64,000 bases of DNA, taken from Cryoendolithus antarcticus (taxonomy: Eukaryota; Ascomycota; Dothideomycetes; Cladosporiales; Cladosporiaceae). This document shows positions 9,549 through 21,419 of the stretch, in pieces; within the stretch, counting starts at the first letter, position 1, and each line of letters begins with the position of its first letter. The DNA lies in assembly GCA_002077065.1 (NCBI GenBank), contig NAJO01000010.1:806001-870000 (forward strand). Direction: 5' to 3'. Position numbers and translations under genes: made by a program. Under the pieces are notes generated by a model. The model ran no database searches. It was not told the origin of the DNA and saw nothing but the letters and a program-made list of their open reading frames with translations.

Positions 9549-10974
9549 TCACACGAGACTCTTGCTGGACGATCTTCGACAGCCCTTCCTGCTCCCACAG
9601 GCTGATCCTGCAGCACCAGACTCTCGTGTCCTCAGCTCTGAGCTGCCCTTCCGAGACCCTTGCCTCGGCACCCCCGGGCTTGACTGCTTCACTGTGTCAT
9701 CGGAAGACGTCGCACCCCCCCTTGGGTTGTCCTGCTGCAGCAGACCACCGACATCCGAGAACGTTACTGCGAAGTCCCTCGTTACCGTGATACTGCTTTG
9801 TTGACTGGTCTGCGAATGCGAGAGGGAGGCGTTCCGTCGTGGCATAGACGGACGAACTTCCTTTGATGCTGACACATGCTCGGCGGCAACGCGGTTCTGC
9901 CCGATCGGCGGCCGCAACCTCAAGGCCTTGATGCTACTGTGGCGGTCGTAAGTCGTCGTACGACTCGTCTGACTATTTACTGCTGTTGGTGCCGATCTGC
10001 GGTGTGTAGGGAGGCTCCATGCCTTTGGTCGCATGGGCGCCCCCGTTGATAGTGATGAGAGAAACGGCTGCAGGCAGGGGATTGTAGCGCTGATCACGCT
10101 GACGTGCGCAGCGATGATGGACATCGTGATGAACTTTACTTGGCTGTCTGAAGGATTGGTGCTCAGAGTTTGTTGAAAGTAGAACAGCCGCCAGATGCCA
10201 AAGGGCACAAGCCTGACACGATCAGCAAATGTATGCTCTCTGGTTGAATCTGAAACCGACAGAAGACGCGTAGAGAAGGCGATCACCACGGCAATTTTGA
10301 TTTGCTTCGGCATCATTAAGTCCCACACAAGATATACCGCTGCAGCGACGAGGAGAAGCTCGATGATCCAGGATGCGATGCCACTCGCTAGCGACTGAGC
10401 CCACTATACGGTCATCAGCCATCGAATCGTTCACTTCGGGACTCCGTATCTCGAACGCTCACCCGATTCATGCAAGTGTTTGGAGGCTTCGTCAGCCAGG
10501 GATGCGGCAGCTTGCACTGGAACGAGGCGGAGAGCATTGATTGCAGTGCCCACATGACGACAACAGTTGCAATCGTGTATGCAACGCGCAAATGCTTTTG
10601 GGTCTTTGTCATGCGTGCCAGCAAGAAACACGCCGATAGTTTCGAAAAGCCCAGAACCAGAACGCCCATGTACTGGTTCGCCCAGGTGGCGACAGCAATT
10701 GTCGCACGTTCGTGGTCGGAGAGGCTGGTGCCCCGTCGTCCAAGGCCAAAGTGTACTTCGATGATGATCATGGCGGAGTATAGGAGACTAAAGAAGGTCG
10801 AGATGCTGCAGTGAAGATCATCGAGACCGAGAGGACCATTAATGCATAGGCGAGTGTAGAGTCGGATGGCGAAGGCTTGTAGAGTCCAGATCGTGCCTGT
10901 GATTGTGGTAACAAGTATCTAGCCCGGACCAGGCTCGAGACCGAATGCTGGCATCACACCCGAGGATCCGTCAT
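9549..10974 (-). CDS. SAT4/Pth11-type integral membrane protein (rhodopsin-like fungal family), 5' end uncertain
   Basis: Core exons on the minus strand: 10918-10463, 10403-10261 and 10212-9549. They read as the fungal SAT4 family: membrane helices around ILVTTITGTIWTLQAFAIRL, then GPLGLDD, the glycine turn IIEVHFGLGRRG, WANQYMGVLVLGFSKLSACF, an FSTRLLLVPFGIWRLFYF helix and a Ser/Thr/Arg-rich cytoplasmic tail. Intron 10260-10213 (48 nt) is in-frame and stop-free, so retention would add 16 residues. The 5' end is doubtful. A TAG at 10921-10919 directly precedes the core, in the same frame as an ATG at 10954. A 41-nt intron from an ATG at 10974 (MTDPR), or a strong GTATGT donor after an ATG further upstream, would bypass it. 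The model with the 41-nt intron gives 425 residues. Function unknown; some relatives sense surfaces or ligands. Confidence 0.75.
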
Positions 10975-11514
10975 GCAAACGGTTGGAGAACACTTCTTCA
11001 GCGTGTCACATACTAGGATGTGCATAGCCGTCGGATCGGCATGCTGATACCTCAGCGCACTTTGGAGGGGTGGAAGTCAAAACAATCCGCACTTATCTCC
11101 GGACATTCGATCAGCAAGTGGTTGTAACCGGCTCTATTGTTACCGCAGAAGGTACACTTCCTTCAGGCAAGCGTCCTGGCCCAGCGAGCTCTCAATGGCC
11201 CGGCGGCAACTTTCCACTGGGAGATTGGCGCGGACTGTAGCTTCCACAGCACGGCCAAGTTTACAACCTAGAATGACACACGGTCGCTCTATGCCATCGG
11301 AATCATCCACCGAGGTCTATTCGGCGCCTTCGAAGTTGCACAGCCATGCACAGCCTCGACCGTGCCGCTGGACAGCATGTACAATGGTGCCTGAGGCACT
11401 TACGTTTCGTTGCTATAGCAGACGCCGCCATCGCGACCCCAGATTCTAGTATCACCTCACTTGTCTCGACAACTGGAAGTCTAGAGAATCGCGCACACGA
11501 ATACACACCTAGCC
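10975..11514. other. Intergenic region between divergent genes
   Basis: About 540 bases between the SAT4-type gene (minus) and the ankyrin gene (plus). May contain a further 5' exon of the SAT4-type gene (ATG followed four codons later by a GTATGT donor on the minus strand, near 11020). Nothing else supported. Confidence 0.4.
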
Positions 11515-12459
11515 ATGTCGGAACAGGATTCAAAGTCCACCAGTACGCCGTCACGGCTTGGGGTGCAACACATAACCCCATTCACCGCCGGCAATCTCCT
11601 CGGCCCTGACCTCAAGGCAGCATGTCAGGTGGATGATGTCGCGGAAGTGGCGAGACTGACTGTCGATGCGTCGAAAGACCTATGGTCTACTGTACTGCAA
11701 GTTGCCGGAACAGTCAGCGCGATGGAAGTTGTGAAACTTGCAGTCAGATACGGTGGCAGACTGAACTGCAATAGCAGTTTCTACGTAGTCGTCTCGCGTC
11801 AAGGAGAGGCAGCGTTTCGATATCTGGTTGAGTGCGGAGAACTGGAGGCGGATGCTGACCTGGATCGCGCCGGCTGCCCTTTGGACTGGGCGGTATCTGG
11901 TAATCGCCCTGCAATGGTGCGCTTCCTTCTCTCGCGCGGGGCAACCCCACATGGCAGCGTCGAGTGCAGGGGCGGCATCACGACTCTCGAGTGCGCAGCG
12001 CAAGACGCCGACGTTGAGATGGTTCAGCTGTTGCTAGATTATGGTGTTGCGATGCCGAACAATGGGCCCTTGGTACTTGCAGCAGGTGCTGGCCGAGTGG
12101 CTACCGTTGAGCTGCTTCTAGGCCAGGGCGCAGATATCAATGAACTAGGTGTCATCAGACGAGACGAACGCTGTCTTATCGATCTCGAGACCCGTATGTT
12201 GTACTGAGTCCCGAGTGCGATTACCGCGGTACTGACTACGTCGGTAGCCCTTCATAGAGCTGTAAGGAAAGGTCACACTGAAGTCATCGCTACGCTGTTG
12301 AATGCCGGCGCGGATATTAATGTCAGAAATGCTCGTGGCCAGACTGTGGTCGAGCTCGCCAAAGCATGTGGCATGGATGATATGTTTGCACAACCCATCA
12401 TAACGGAGAAGTTGGATATGATATTGAAACTGGAGGCTGAGGTGCAAGTATCAATTTAG
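11515..12459 (+). CDS. Ankyrin repeat protein
   Basis: Two exons, 11515-12193 and 12248-12459 (intron 54 nt, GTATGT donor, TACTGAC branch, TAG acceptor), 296 residues. Repeats are visible as helix pairs: EVVKLAVRYGG, CPLDWAVSGNRPAMVRFLLSRGA, TTLECAAQDADVEMVQLLLDYGV, GPLVLAAGAGRVATVELLLGQGADIN and, after splicing, TPLHRAVRKGHTEVIATLLN. The splice rebuilds the canonical TPLHxA start of a repeat, strong support for the intron. No signal peptide or catalytic domain. Ankyrin proteins mediate protein contacts; no partner is evident. It sits in a block of less conserved genes. Confidence 0.85.
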
Positions 12460-12655
12460 CCGCTCACATTGCGGAAGGTGCATATACGAACCATGACTTC
12501 GCGGGGATGAATTACGAATAGCAGTCGCATCGTCCCCAATCTCTCAACCTTTGGACATGCTTCACAGGCTTCCTCGTTCGTCATCATAACCTAATGTCGT
12601 ATCAGATCAGCCGGCGAGACGTCTAGCTCTGAGACTCACAGTCTCTTCATCACTA

Positions 12656-14589
12656 TTGCGAACGAGCATGATCCAAAATGCCGGATGCCACGGAGTAGAC
12701 TTTACGCTGAATTCGCGTGATGACCCGACCGAGGACCTACCTGAACACGTCTCGCCGAAGGGAACTTGCCGCCAGGACGCCGTCCGTGACGTGGACGATG
12801 ACTGTCTAGACGTTGGTGTCACAGCGACCCTTACCTCAAATGAAGGCAAGCAGCTGACAACAGGTCAGCCACACGCCAAAGTCGAGGACCTGCCGCATAA
12901 TGCTCAGTCACGCGCTGACATCGTCAGCTTCACGGTCCGTAGCATAGGGTACGCAGGTGTTACACCGAGCAAGCGGGATCTGGATTCACTCACAACAGAG
13001 CAGATCATAGGAGATCTTCCTCGCAACGAGCGCCGGCGCACTAAGAAATGGCGGCCTATCCTGTCTGATCTGGTCGCTCGTCTGGGCATATACGGGCCAG
13101 ATTTTGGTGAGAGAGCCGAGCGGCATCCTGTACTTGGTAGCACTGACGGAGACATGTTGAAGGTCTTCTCAATCATCGAACGCAAGGCACCAAGCGACCA
13201 TCGGTATGCTCAGACCTAAATATCCGTGCTGCGTGCTGCTGATCTGATCGCCGATTGCAGGATATCCAGGTTCATTTCCTCCAGCACCGGTCGTCGACTA
13301 TTCTTCGCATCTGGCTGGCTCTCCCTGATCTCATGGCAGAGCATGCTCGCACTCAACTGCTACGTAATGGCCAATACTGTCCAAGCGATGATCCAGGTCA
13401 CATACCCAATCTACATCGCTACGGCCGGTCACACAACTGGCCTCAGTATCGCCACTATCCTGCTTGCCGCAGCATGCGTCGTCCTCCTGAAACACAACCT
13501 ACCGATCTACGAAGCCGTCTTCTCTATATGCCACTACTTCTGCTTCGTGCCGATACTTGTAGCGTTGTTCATCATGGCGACGAAACGCTCAGCACGGGAG
13601 GTATTCATCGAGTTCACTGATCTTGGCGGCGGCTGGCCGAGTCTGAGCCTATCGGTGCTCGTTGGACAAGTCCCGAATATCTACGTGGCTATCAACAGTG
13701 CTGCCATCGTACATGACCCATATGCGACTGAGAGAGAGGACCCGCGGTCAGGATCTGGCTTTGGTTGGAGGTACCTCGCCGACGCAGGCGTGACTACACT
13801 GATAGCAATACTCTACTGCTTCAGCGTCGCGTCGATTCCGGACGCACTCAGCTACAAGTCAGCCTTCGTGCAAGTCTTCCACACCGCTTTCAAAGATCCC
13901 GGACCGACGCTCGCTTTCTCAATGGTAGTGCTAGGACTCATCTTCATGATGACTGTCAGCACTATGGCTTCGGTTGTGGAGCAGACCATCACCCTTGCGT
14001 GAGTTGAGCGCTCTACCAGAGCTGAATAGTACTGATCTCCGATGCCTCGCAGCGAAGAAATCACGGTTCCATTACGCGCACGCACCTGCCTCACGCTCAG
14101 TCCAACACGTCTGGCCGTCTTCGCCTCTGTGCTCATGACAATTCCTTTCGCCTTTCTTCCCCTTCTCACACCCTCGACTTTCGACTCCATCCTTTCTCTC
14201 GCCATCATACCGCAGATGTCAATCGTGCTGCTGGCCACAGCTACGCGGACTCATGACAGAGTCAATGACGCTACAGGACCGACAGACGGCTGGAGGGCGC
14301 TTCTGCGCGGGCTAGCTTTGCTTTACGCTACATGGGCAGTGAGTGTCCCCTTAGTCTGAACATGTCAAAGCTGTATCGCTGGTCACATTTCGAGACCTTC
14401 TGGGCCCTTTGGCCTTCGACCTACAAGCCTACGGCTGGAGAGGTGAATTGGGGAGGCGTCCTCTTCGTGATACTTCTGGCTATCGGAGCTGGAATATGGT
14501 ATGGGTGCGCGAGACCGTGCAATCTGAATCAAATAAAGCGAGCAGTATCGGAGCAGTCGCAGCGAGTGACAGGGGTTGACGACCTATGA
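12656..14589 (+). CDS. APC-superfamily permease with replaced N-terminus (possibly decayed)
   Basis: Four exons: 12656-13203, 13261-13998, 14053-14338 and 14395-14589; all phases agree, 588 residues. From about residue 190 on it reads as an amino-acid/choline permease of the APC superfamily: GWLSLISWQSMLALNCYV, long hydrophobic helices, PNIYVAINSAAIVHDPYA at the place of the HMAEEv motif, and a closing NWGGVLFVILLAIGAG helix. The first ~183 residues are hydrophilic and charged (RRRTKKWRPILSDLVARLG) and replace the first membrane segments, including helix 1 that lines the substrate site in APC transporters. Transport by this product is therefore doubtful. Either the true 5' exons are gone, or the gene is a remnant still open for 588 codons. 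Confidence 0.7.
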
Positions 14590-14852
14590 TATGAGAGGGG
14601 TTGGTGAGCTATGAGTACGATTGTGTACTGCTATCTATCGTACAAACCTGCGTTGCGCTCTGAGATCTCCTACTTCGGCGCTCGTCACCCATGGAGTCCA
14701 AGCGCAAGAAGCTTCGGCTCCCTGTGACGGATTCGCGCCAAACCACGTACTGCCAATGCGCCCCAATGCGCTCAGTCCCAACATGCACCCCCAAAGCGCC
14801 ACAATAGCATCGATCAGCAAGTCCCGTAATCTCGCGGCGGATCGCAAGTGCC

Positions 14853-17800
14853 CTATACCATAGGCTCCAACAGCCCATTCAACCTGCTGCTCAATCCCTC
14901 CTTCTTCAACTTCTTCGCAGCAGGCATCACCAACACCCCAACCGGCGTAGCAGCCTCGCTAATCGTCGTCGGAGTCTTTACATCCTCCCCTTCAACACCG
15001 AACCCCTGCTCCTCAGCCCAAGCACGGTAGTCGTCCTCAATCCTCTCCTTTTCTGCGGCGAACCTCTTCTCATCGTCCTTATCGCCGCCGACCCACCGCC
15101 CAACGCAGTCCTGGCACTCCACGTACCAACCTCCAATTGTCTCGTGCCCAAGCATCGCCAGCTCAGGCAGCTGCTCGCCGACCAGCTTAGCGGTGTCCCA
15201 GTTTAAGCAGTCCTCGCAGAAGCCGTTGGCACACCAGCGGCAGCGGTAGATGAGACCGCCGGCGTCGGCGGTCTTCTTCTCGCAGCTCACGCACTCGTGT
15301 TGCGGGCAGTAGAACGTGCCGAACTTACTCGCCAGCTTCGTACGCCAAGCAGGTGGGAGACATTTGGCGTGATAGGCGCGCGGGCAGCCGGAACAGAGCG
15401 TCAGTGTCCCGTCGTCAGTCCAGCAAGTCTGGCAGTGCACTTGGTTCACGACTGGAGCTTTCTTCTCGCGGACTGGCTCGGCGAGGGAGAGATTGCCCTT
15501 ACCGGACAATGTAGGTACGGCTTCCCAGTCACCACAGAGAAGAGACTGCTTTGAGATTGCGAAGCCGTTCTGCATCACGGTCGTGTTCTTGCCGAGGCGG
15601 CGATCGGCGCGGGTCAGATCAACGGGCTCAGCGACTTTCGCGTCGAGCTTGCGCTGTAGGGTGCGCCCTTCAAAGACTGCGCATTCGACTTTCTCGATGT
15701 TGTTGAGCCACTGCTCCTCACTGATGTCCTCTGGCTTCGCTGGGTTGAGACTAGAGGTACTGACGGGAGCATCTTGGGGGCGATCTTTGCACTTCTCGAG
15801 CGTGGTCGCCCAGTCCCAGCTCAGCATCTCGGTGACATCGACCTGCGGTGCGGACAGAGTCTGAGCGCCACGGCGAAGTAAAGTCTTGAGTTCGGACGTG
15901 CGAAGTTGAGGTGCGTCTTCCTCAAAGGCATCCCCGGCTGAAGGACCGCGCTTGCGCTTCTTCGACTGTGACTCAGCGGAGTGCAAATTGCGCATGCTCT
16001 CGGTGATCTTCGCTGAGAGATACAGCTTCTTGCGGATGCGACCCATCATCTGCTCTTCGACTGTGCCTTGCGTGCAGAGCTTGTAGACTGTCACCTTCTT
16101 GGTCTGACCGATGCGGTGGGCACGAGCCTCAGCTTGCAAGGTAATCTGCGGGTTCCAATCTTCATCGAGAAACACCACCTCTGTGGCTGAGGTCAGATTG
16201 ATGCCCAGACCGCCAGCCCTAGTAGAGATCAGCATGACGTTGTAGTCAGACTTCATGTCGTTGAACAGGCGGATAGTGAGATTGCGCCTTGCACGCTGAG
16301 TGCTGCCATCAAAGCGCACATAGCGAAAAGGAGCATCATGGCTGTTCGCACCCTTCAACTCAAGCAGCTTCTCGGTCAAGTCCAGTGTTTTAGTGAAGCC
16401 AGAAAAGATGATGACCTTCTTGCGCTGCTTGACGACAAGCTCCTCAAGCAGCTTGTCGAGTACAATGAACTTGCCCGACGCTGTACGAATGTGATCTCCG
16501 TCGTACATGCCTTCCGGCCAAGCGCCTGGAATCAGATACGGATGCGAGCAGGTCTTGCGAAGCTGCATGATAAGCATCATCAGCTTCTTCCAATCATTGC
16601 CCTTGCTGTCGGTAGTCTGCTCTTCGACCGCCTTGGCCATGATCTCCCTGCTCTCAGCCCATACATCTAGGCCATCCTCTGGTGCAGCACCAGCCATTGT
16701 GCTGTCGCCCTCGTCAATCGTGAGCACAGTGTCGTCAACAACCTCGCTCTTGATCGCATTCTCTTCCTTCGTTTTCGCGCCCCGAAAGACTTCCTCGAGC
16801 AAGCCGTTGTCAGCCTTGGTAAGCAACCGCTGGTACCAGAAGCGCTGCATGGGTGTGAGCGGAACAAACAACAAGATATCCTCTTTCGGGGGAAGGTTGA
16901 GGTTGACGCCCGCGCTCGTCTTCATACGTCTGAGCATAATCAACTCGAGCAGCTGACGTGCGTCGTCCATGAATGACGTGGAAGCAGTGCCCTTAGTCAA
17001 GTCGAAGGCTTTCTTGAAGCTGACAGCCGTGTCGTCGGTGAAGACTTCTGGGTACAGCCAGTGCAGAAGCGCCCAAAGCTCTTGCAGGTTGTTCTGCAAT
17101 GGTGTGCCAGTCAGCAGCAGGCGATGCTCGGCACTTAGCGACTGGAGCGATGATGAGACATCTGACTTCCCGTTCTTGATCTTGTGACCCTCATCCAGGA
17201 CGACGTAGCGCCACACAAACGCACGCTTAAACCAATTCTGCTCGCTCGCGAAGGTCTCGTACGTGGTGACGACGATATCGACAGGCTTTTCTCCGTCGTC
17301 CTCTTCCTCTTCGCTGTCGAGATCGATGACCGTGTGGCCCGAAGTCGATTTTGTGACACGAGGCTTGGACTTGGCCTTGGCTTTCGCAGTCTGCTGCCCA
17401 TAGCGATCGACAAAACCCATGATCTCTTGCTTGATGCGATCACGCTCGGTCTTGGCACCGTGCATGCGGATGACTGAGAGATCGGGGGTCCACTTCGTAG
17501 CCTCGCGTACCCAGGAATCCAGTACACTTAACGGACATACTACAAGGTACGGTCGAGCCTCTGTCGACTTTGAGATCGGCTTATTGATCTTCAGCCACTG
17601 AAATAAAGCCAGCGTTTGAAGCGTTTTCCCAAGTCCTGATTGATTAGAATGTTAGCATACGCAGGAATGGGGGCGAAGTAGAAGGGAACCTACCCATCTC
17701 ATCTCCGAGAACGCACGACATGCCGTTGTTGTACATGTGCACTAGATACGACAAGCCCTCGATCTGGTAGGGCTTTATGACAGCTTTGACGCCTGCAGGC

Positions 17801-18602
17801 TGCTTGTGGAGCATCTTATGCGCCACGTAAGCGACCTCTTCCTCGCCAGACATGTCACGGAGTCGCTGCAACTTATCAATGTAGCTGTTTTCGGGCAGAA
17901 TCGGCAGGAACATGTCCTTGTGAGCAAGCAGGAACGCTTCACGCTTCAGCTTGGTTGTATCGGCGATCTCTTGGCGAATTCGGTTACGAGCGGTATCGAG
18001 CTTCATGGCGGTATGTTGAGGTCTGCCTTTGCCTCTGCCTTTGGAAGTTGATGGCATGGTGTCAGAGCGAAGGGCGAATTTCGCTCCACCTCCAGCCTTG
18101 CCTTTGCGTGACTTTATTGGACGCTTCGGGGATGCGTAGCTCACGCGACTGCGAGTCGATCTTGCTGGTAGCTCTCGAGTGGCAAGCATATTGGGCATAC
18201 GCTGCTGTTGACCAGCTACTGGCGAAAAGTTAGCGCAGTCACTGCGTCATTGAGAGCAGTCAAGAACCTACCTGTGATGATCTCACCCTCACTGTCTTCT
18301 TCGCTATCGCTGTCCACTTGCAACGGCTGGGCAGTGGTAGTCGAGGATGGAGAGTCCGCTGCAGCGAAACTTGACTGTGGCGATGCGAAGGCATTGGACA
18401 CTTCGCTCTCACTCTCGGCGTAGGAGATTGGCTTGGTGTCCCTCAAACGTGCCTCTTTCTCCATGTGTCGGGCCGACATTGGAGAGCGGGATGCACCAAT
18501 GGATGCGAGCAGCGTTGAGAGGTTCTGTTTGTTCGGCGTGGGTGCGACGTACGCCACGACGCGCTGCCTCTTTGATGGATGGATATCGTCAGTTTGGTCC
18601 AT
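14853..18602 (-). CDS. SNF2-family chromatin remodelling ATPase with C-terminal PHD-type zinc fingers
   Basis: Three exons on the minus strand: 18602-18272, 18218-17694 and 17635-14853, total 1212 residues. The N-terminus is Ser-rich and acidic. The SNF2 ATPase begins around residue 255 (IKPYQIEGLSYLVHMYNNGM) with GDEMGLGKT (P-loop), LDEGHKIKNG (DEAH box), LLTGTPLQNN, SGFTKTLDLTEKLL, ISTRAGGLGINL and QAEARAHRIGQ. A Lys/Arg- and acid-rich linker follows the GDE of motif Ia (AKAKAKSKP, DSEEEEDDGEK). About residues 1030-1140 hold a cysteine-rich block (CQTCWTDDGTLTLCSGCPRAYH, then CVSCEKK, CRWCANGFCEDC), a PHD-like finger plus a second zinc site. Likely nuclear, moving or evicting nucleosomes. 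Exact subfamily (ISWI- or Fun30-like) is not settled. Head to head with clr2. Confidence 0.9.
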
Positions 18603-19182
18603 GTGTTGCGATGTTGGCAGTGAACAAATTGAGGACGTCCACGCCGCAGGCAGCAAGCAGTACGTAAGCGTCTTCACGAGCAATCGTTCATGTGTCTCAC
18701 GTCGAACGCCGACATGTGCCTAATGTCTCCAGGGGTGCTGCGCTGTAAAGTGGCGATATAGTACTAGAGGCTGTCGGTCTCTCCAGGATCCGATCGTATC
18801 TATCCATTAGCTATACTAGTACAAAGATGCAGCAGAGCCAAGTTAGCATGTGGTGAGAGCAATGTGCTGTACGGAATATTATGTGTTGCCAAAGTCACGA
18901 TGGATGTATGCGTGCACTTCCGCAAGACGCGTCGAAGAAAGCGCGAATGAGACTCCTCGCGATAAGCGAGAATGGTGACGGGCTTCCCGATGCAGGAACC
19001 CGCAACCTTGTGCTGTCTGCTCTGTGAACTACACGTGAACGTAGTCCAGGTGGGAAGTGACGCGTGTAATGTGAGGGCAGGCACACATGAACTGTGTGTG
19101 TGTGCAGGTGGTTCAGAGATTGAACACCGACAGCGCTGGAGCTTGCATGTGACAGAATAACAACCCCTTCAACACGGCCATC
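18603..19182. promoter_or_regulatory. Shared intergenic region of the SNF2 and Clr2 genes
   Basis: 580 bases separate the two start codons on opposite strands, so both promoters lie here. No factor site is convincing; a TG-rich tract (TGTGTGTGTG) lies near 19098. Confidence 0.5.
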
Positions 19183-21240
19183 ATGGCCCGCTTCCACCCC
19201 ATCTACATCCGCCGCAGCGACGGCAAGCTCGAGATCGTCAGTCGCAATGGCAAAGTCAGAGAGACGAACGAGCCCACGACCGATCAACTTGACCAGAAGC
19301 CGAACAGAGATGGCGTCAGTGACTACTACCGCCAAGTCACACCCGACGAGATGAAGCACCTGGACTGGAGGCGGAAGCTGGGAGGCATGCTAGCGAGGGA
19401 ACTCCGACTGCAGGACACTGCCGTCATGCTGGTTGCCTTTCCGGAGAACTACCGTCTGTACGAACACGTCAAGCGCACGGATAAGGATGGCAAGACCGAG
19501 GTTAAGACGAAGATGCACGCAGGGGGTGGGAATGATCGACAGGATGCGTACTTGTATGGCCACCCACTGGGCAGGAGGAAGCGCTTTCGCAGCCCTGCCG
19601 ACTTCTTCCCGCATCTGCTCTGGCTTGCTACGGACGAGACCGGCGACCACGATAACTGTGGGTGCAAAGTCTGCTCTCCAGAGGATCTGGAAGGCATTGT
19701 CCCAGGTGCAAAGGCAGCTAAGCCGGCTGCCAGGCAGGAGCCTGTTACAAAACCGTCCGTTGCTCAAGATATGATCAGGCAGTCAAGCACGCAATCGGTC
19801 CAGCAGAGAGCAGCAAGCGCACCCAAGCCAGCCTCGTCAAGACCGAACCCTCTGCCCGCAGCAACACGCACCGAACAGCGCGACGACCAAATATATAATA
19901 TGTACGTCTACCGCCTTGGTGAAGTAGTCTGGTTCCGCAAAGATGCTGCCTGGGGTCTTGGTCTGGTCCTCAGCCGCTGGAAGTCGGACTCGCGCTCGAG
20001 CTACTCAGTACAACCCCTGTCCAATCCGCCCACCGGTTCTTATGAAAGGTATTCCATCGCTGTCACCAGATCGAATGACAACGAGATGCGTCCTTGGCTC
20101 GCTTGGAGTGTACCACAATACACTCATCCCGGTCTGAACAACATGGCTGACCCCATGACCTTCGAGAACGCGGATTGGGATGGAATGCGGCAGGGTCGCT
20201 ATGGCGCGGGAGGCGATATGAATGTGGATGGTTCGATTCTGGCAGCTAAGGGCGTGGACGCATCATACACACCTCTACATCCTCTCCGCACAGTACCATC
20301 GCCCTCTAACCCAAGCGCAACGGAAACACACTACACAGCCCTCTACCTGGGCGCTGAGAAAGTCTGGCTGGGGGACCCCATCCGCCTCTCGACAGGCACG
20401 GACGTGCTGGTCCTGCATTCGATTGTTGAGCCACAATCTCCAAATTTATCGAGCATCTGCATCACGGGCGACACCTACACCCTCGTCACCATCGGCCACG
20501 CAAATCCCGATCTCCCCACTCCCGCAGCAGCCTCCGCCAACCCTACTCTTCCACCCCGCCTTACCCAAGATCTCGCTGAGCGCAACAGCCGCTCTGTCAG
20601 TACCCACCGCCGTGCCTCCTACTGGAAGCTCACCGCGCCCAATACCCGCATCCCGCTCGACCGCGTCAAAGGGCGTTGGTACGAAGCCTCGCTCCTGCTA
20701 CCCATCCTGCAATCTGAGGAAGCCTACGAAGCTCTTGCCCGTCGTGGCGAAGTAAGCGAGGTAGGCGGCTGGATGAATGGGAGGGGAGATGCTTCGAACG
20801 CGAATCGTGATGCGAGGTTGCCGAGACTGGTGAGGGCGGACGTGCGATTTGGTGATCGGAGGGCAGCGTTTGGGAGGAGTATGCCAGCCGGGGCGAGAGT
20901 GGAGGGAGAGGCTGCTGCATCGCCGCCGCCGTCAAGACCTGCACAGGGTCATAGCGGTCACATGGGCTCTGCACTGGTCGATCCGGCGTTGATTGATCCT
21001 GCGCTGGCTGGGAGTGGCAGTGGTACCCACAATGCTGACGAGGGACTGGACATTGACCCACACTTTGACACTGCGCAGGACGCGCTTGACATACCCCCCG
21101 GCGCTGATGATCAGATGGATAGTATCCAGATCAACGGCGCAGGTGGAGGTGGAGCCGGGATAGAAGAATTCATGGACCTTGACAATATGCCTGGATTTGG
21201 GCAGGACTATGGGAGTCAAAGTCAAGGGTATTACGGCTGA
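19183..21240 (+). CDS. clr2: Transcription-silencing protein Clr2 homologue
   Basis: Intronless, 685 residues. Family features: N-terminal YRQVTPDEMKHLDWRRKLGGML, then LVAFPENYRLYEHVKR, YLYGHPLGRRKRFRSP, the FFPHLLWLA strand and a CGCKVC zinc-like knuckle. A central domain carries VWFRKDAAWGLGLVLSRW, WLAWSVPQYTHPG and the C-terminal RVKGRWYEASLLLPIL. In fission yeast Clr2 belongs to SHREC, a heterochromatin complex with the histone deacetylase Clr3 and the SNF2 ATPase Mit1. The tail (about residues 560-685) is Pro/Ala/Asp-rich. It lies beside a SNF2-PHD gene, which fits a chromatin role. The start is supported by the conserved MARFHPIYIRRSDGK opening. Confidence 0.9.
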   Translation: MARFHPIYIRRSDGKLEIVSRNGKVRETNEPTTDQLDQKPNRDGVSDYYRQVTPDEMKHLDWRRKLGGMLARELRLQDTAVMLVAFPENYRLYEHVKRTDKDGKTEVKTKMHAGGGNDRQDAYLYGHPLGRRKRFRSPADFFPHLLWLATDETGDHDNCGCKVCSPEDLEGIVPGAKAAKPAARQEPVTKPSVAQDMIRQSSTQSVQQRAASAPKPASSRPNPLPAATRTEQRDDQIYNMYVYRLGEVVWFRKDAAWGLGLVLSRWKSDSRSSYSVQPLSNPPTGSYERYSIAVTRSNDNEMRPWLAWSVPQYTHPGLNNMADPMTFENADWDGMRQGRYGAGGDMNVDGSILAAKGVDASYTPLHPLRTVPSPSNPSATETHYTALYLGAEKVWLGDPIRLSTGTDVLVLHSIVEPQSPNLSSICITGDTYTLVTIGHANPDLPTPAAASANPTLPPRLTQDLAERNSRSVSTHRRASYWKLTAPNTRIPLDRVKGRWYEASLLLPILQSEEAYEALARRGEVSEVGGWMNGRGDASNANRDARLPRLVRADVRFGDRRAAFGRSMPAGARVEGEAAASPPPSRPAQGHSGHMGSALVDPALIDPALAGSGSGTHNADEGLDIDPHFDTAQDALDIPPGADDQMDSIQINGAGGGGAGIEEFMDLDNMPGFGQDYGSQSQGYYG

Positions 21241-21419
21241 TGACTGGTAATTGAGCAGATTACTAGCTCTGGTCAAGACGCCAGAGCATCTGTGATGCAG
21301 CTCGGGAACACAAGCAGGATCCCGGGCAATGCCGATCAAGCATCCTTCAGCACCGGTCCACGGAATCTAAGCTCTCTCAGCTCCAGGATCCAAGACACTG
21401 TCCGTCACCTTCCTGTCTT

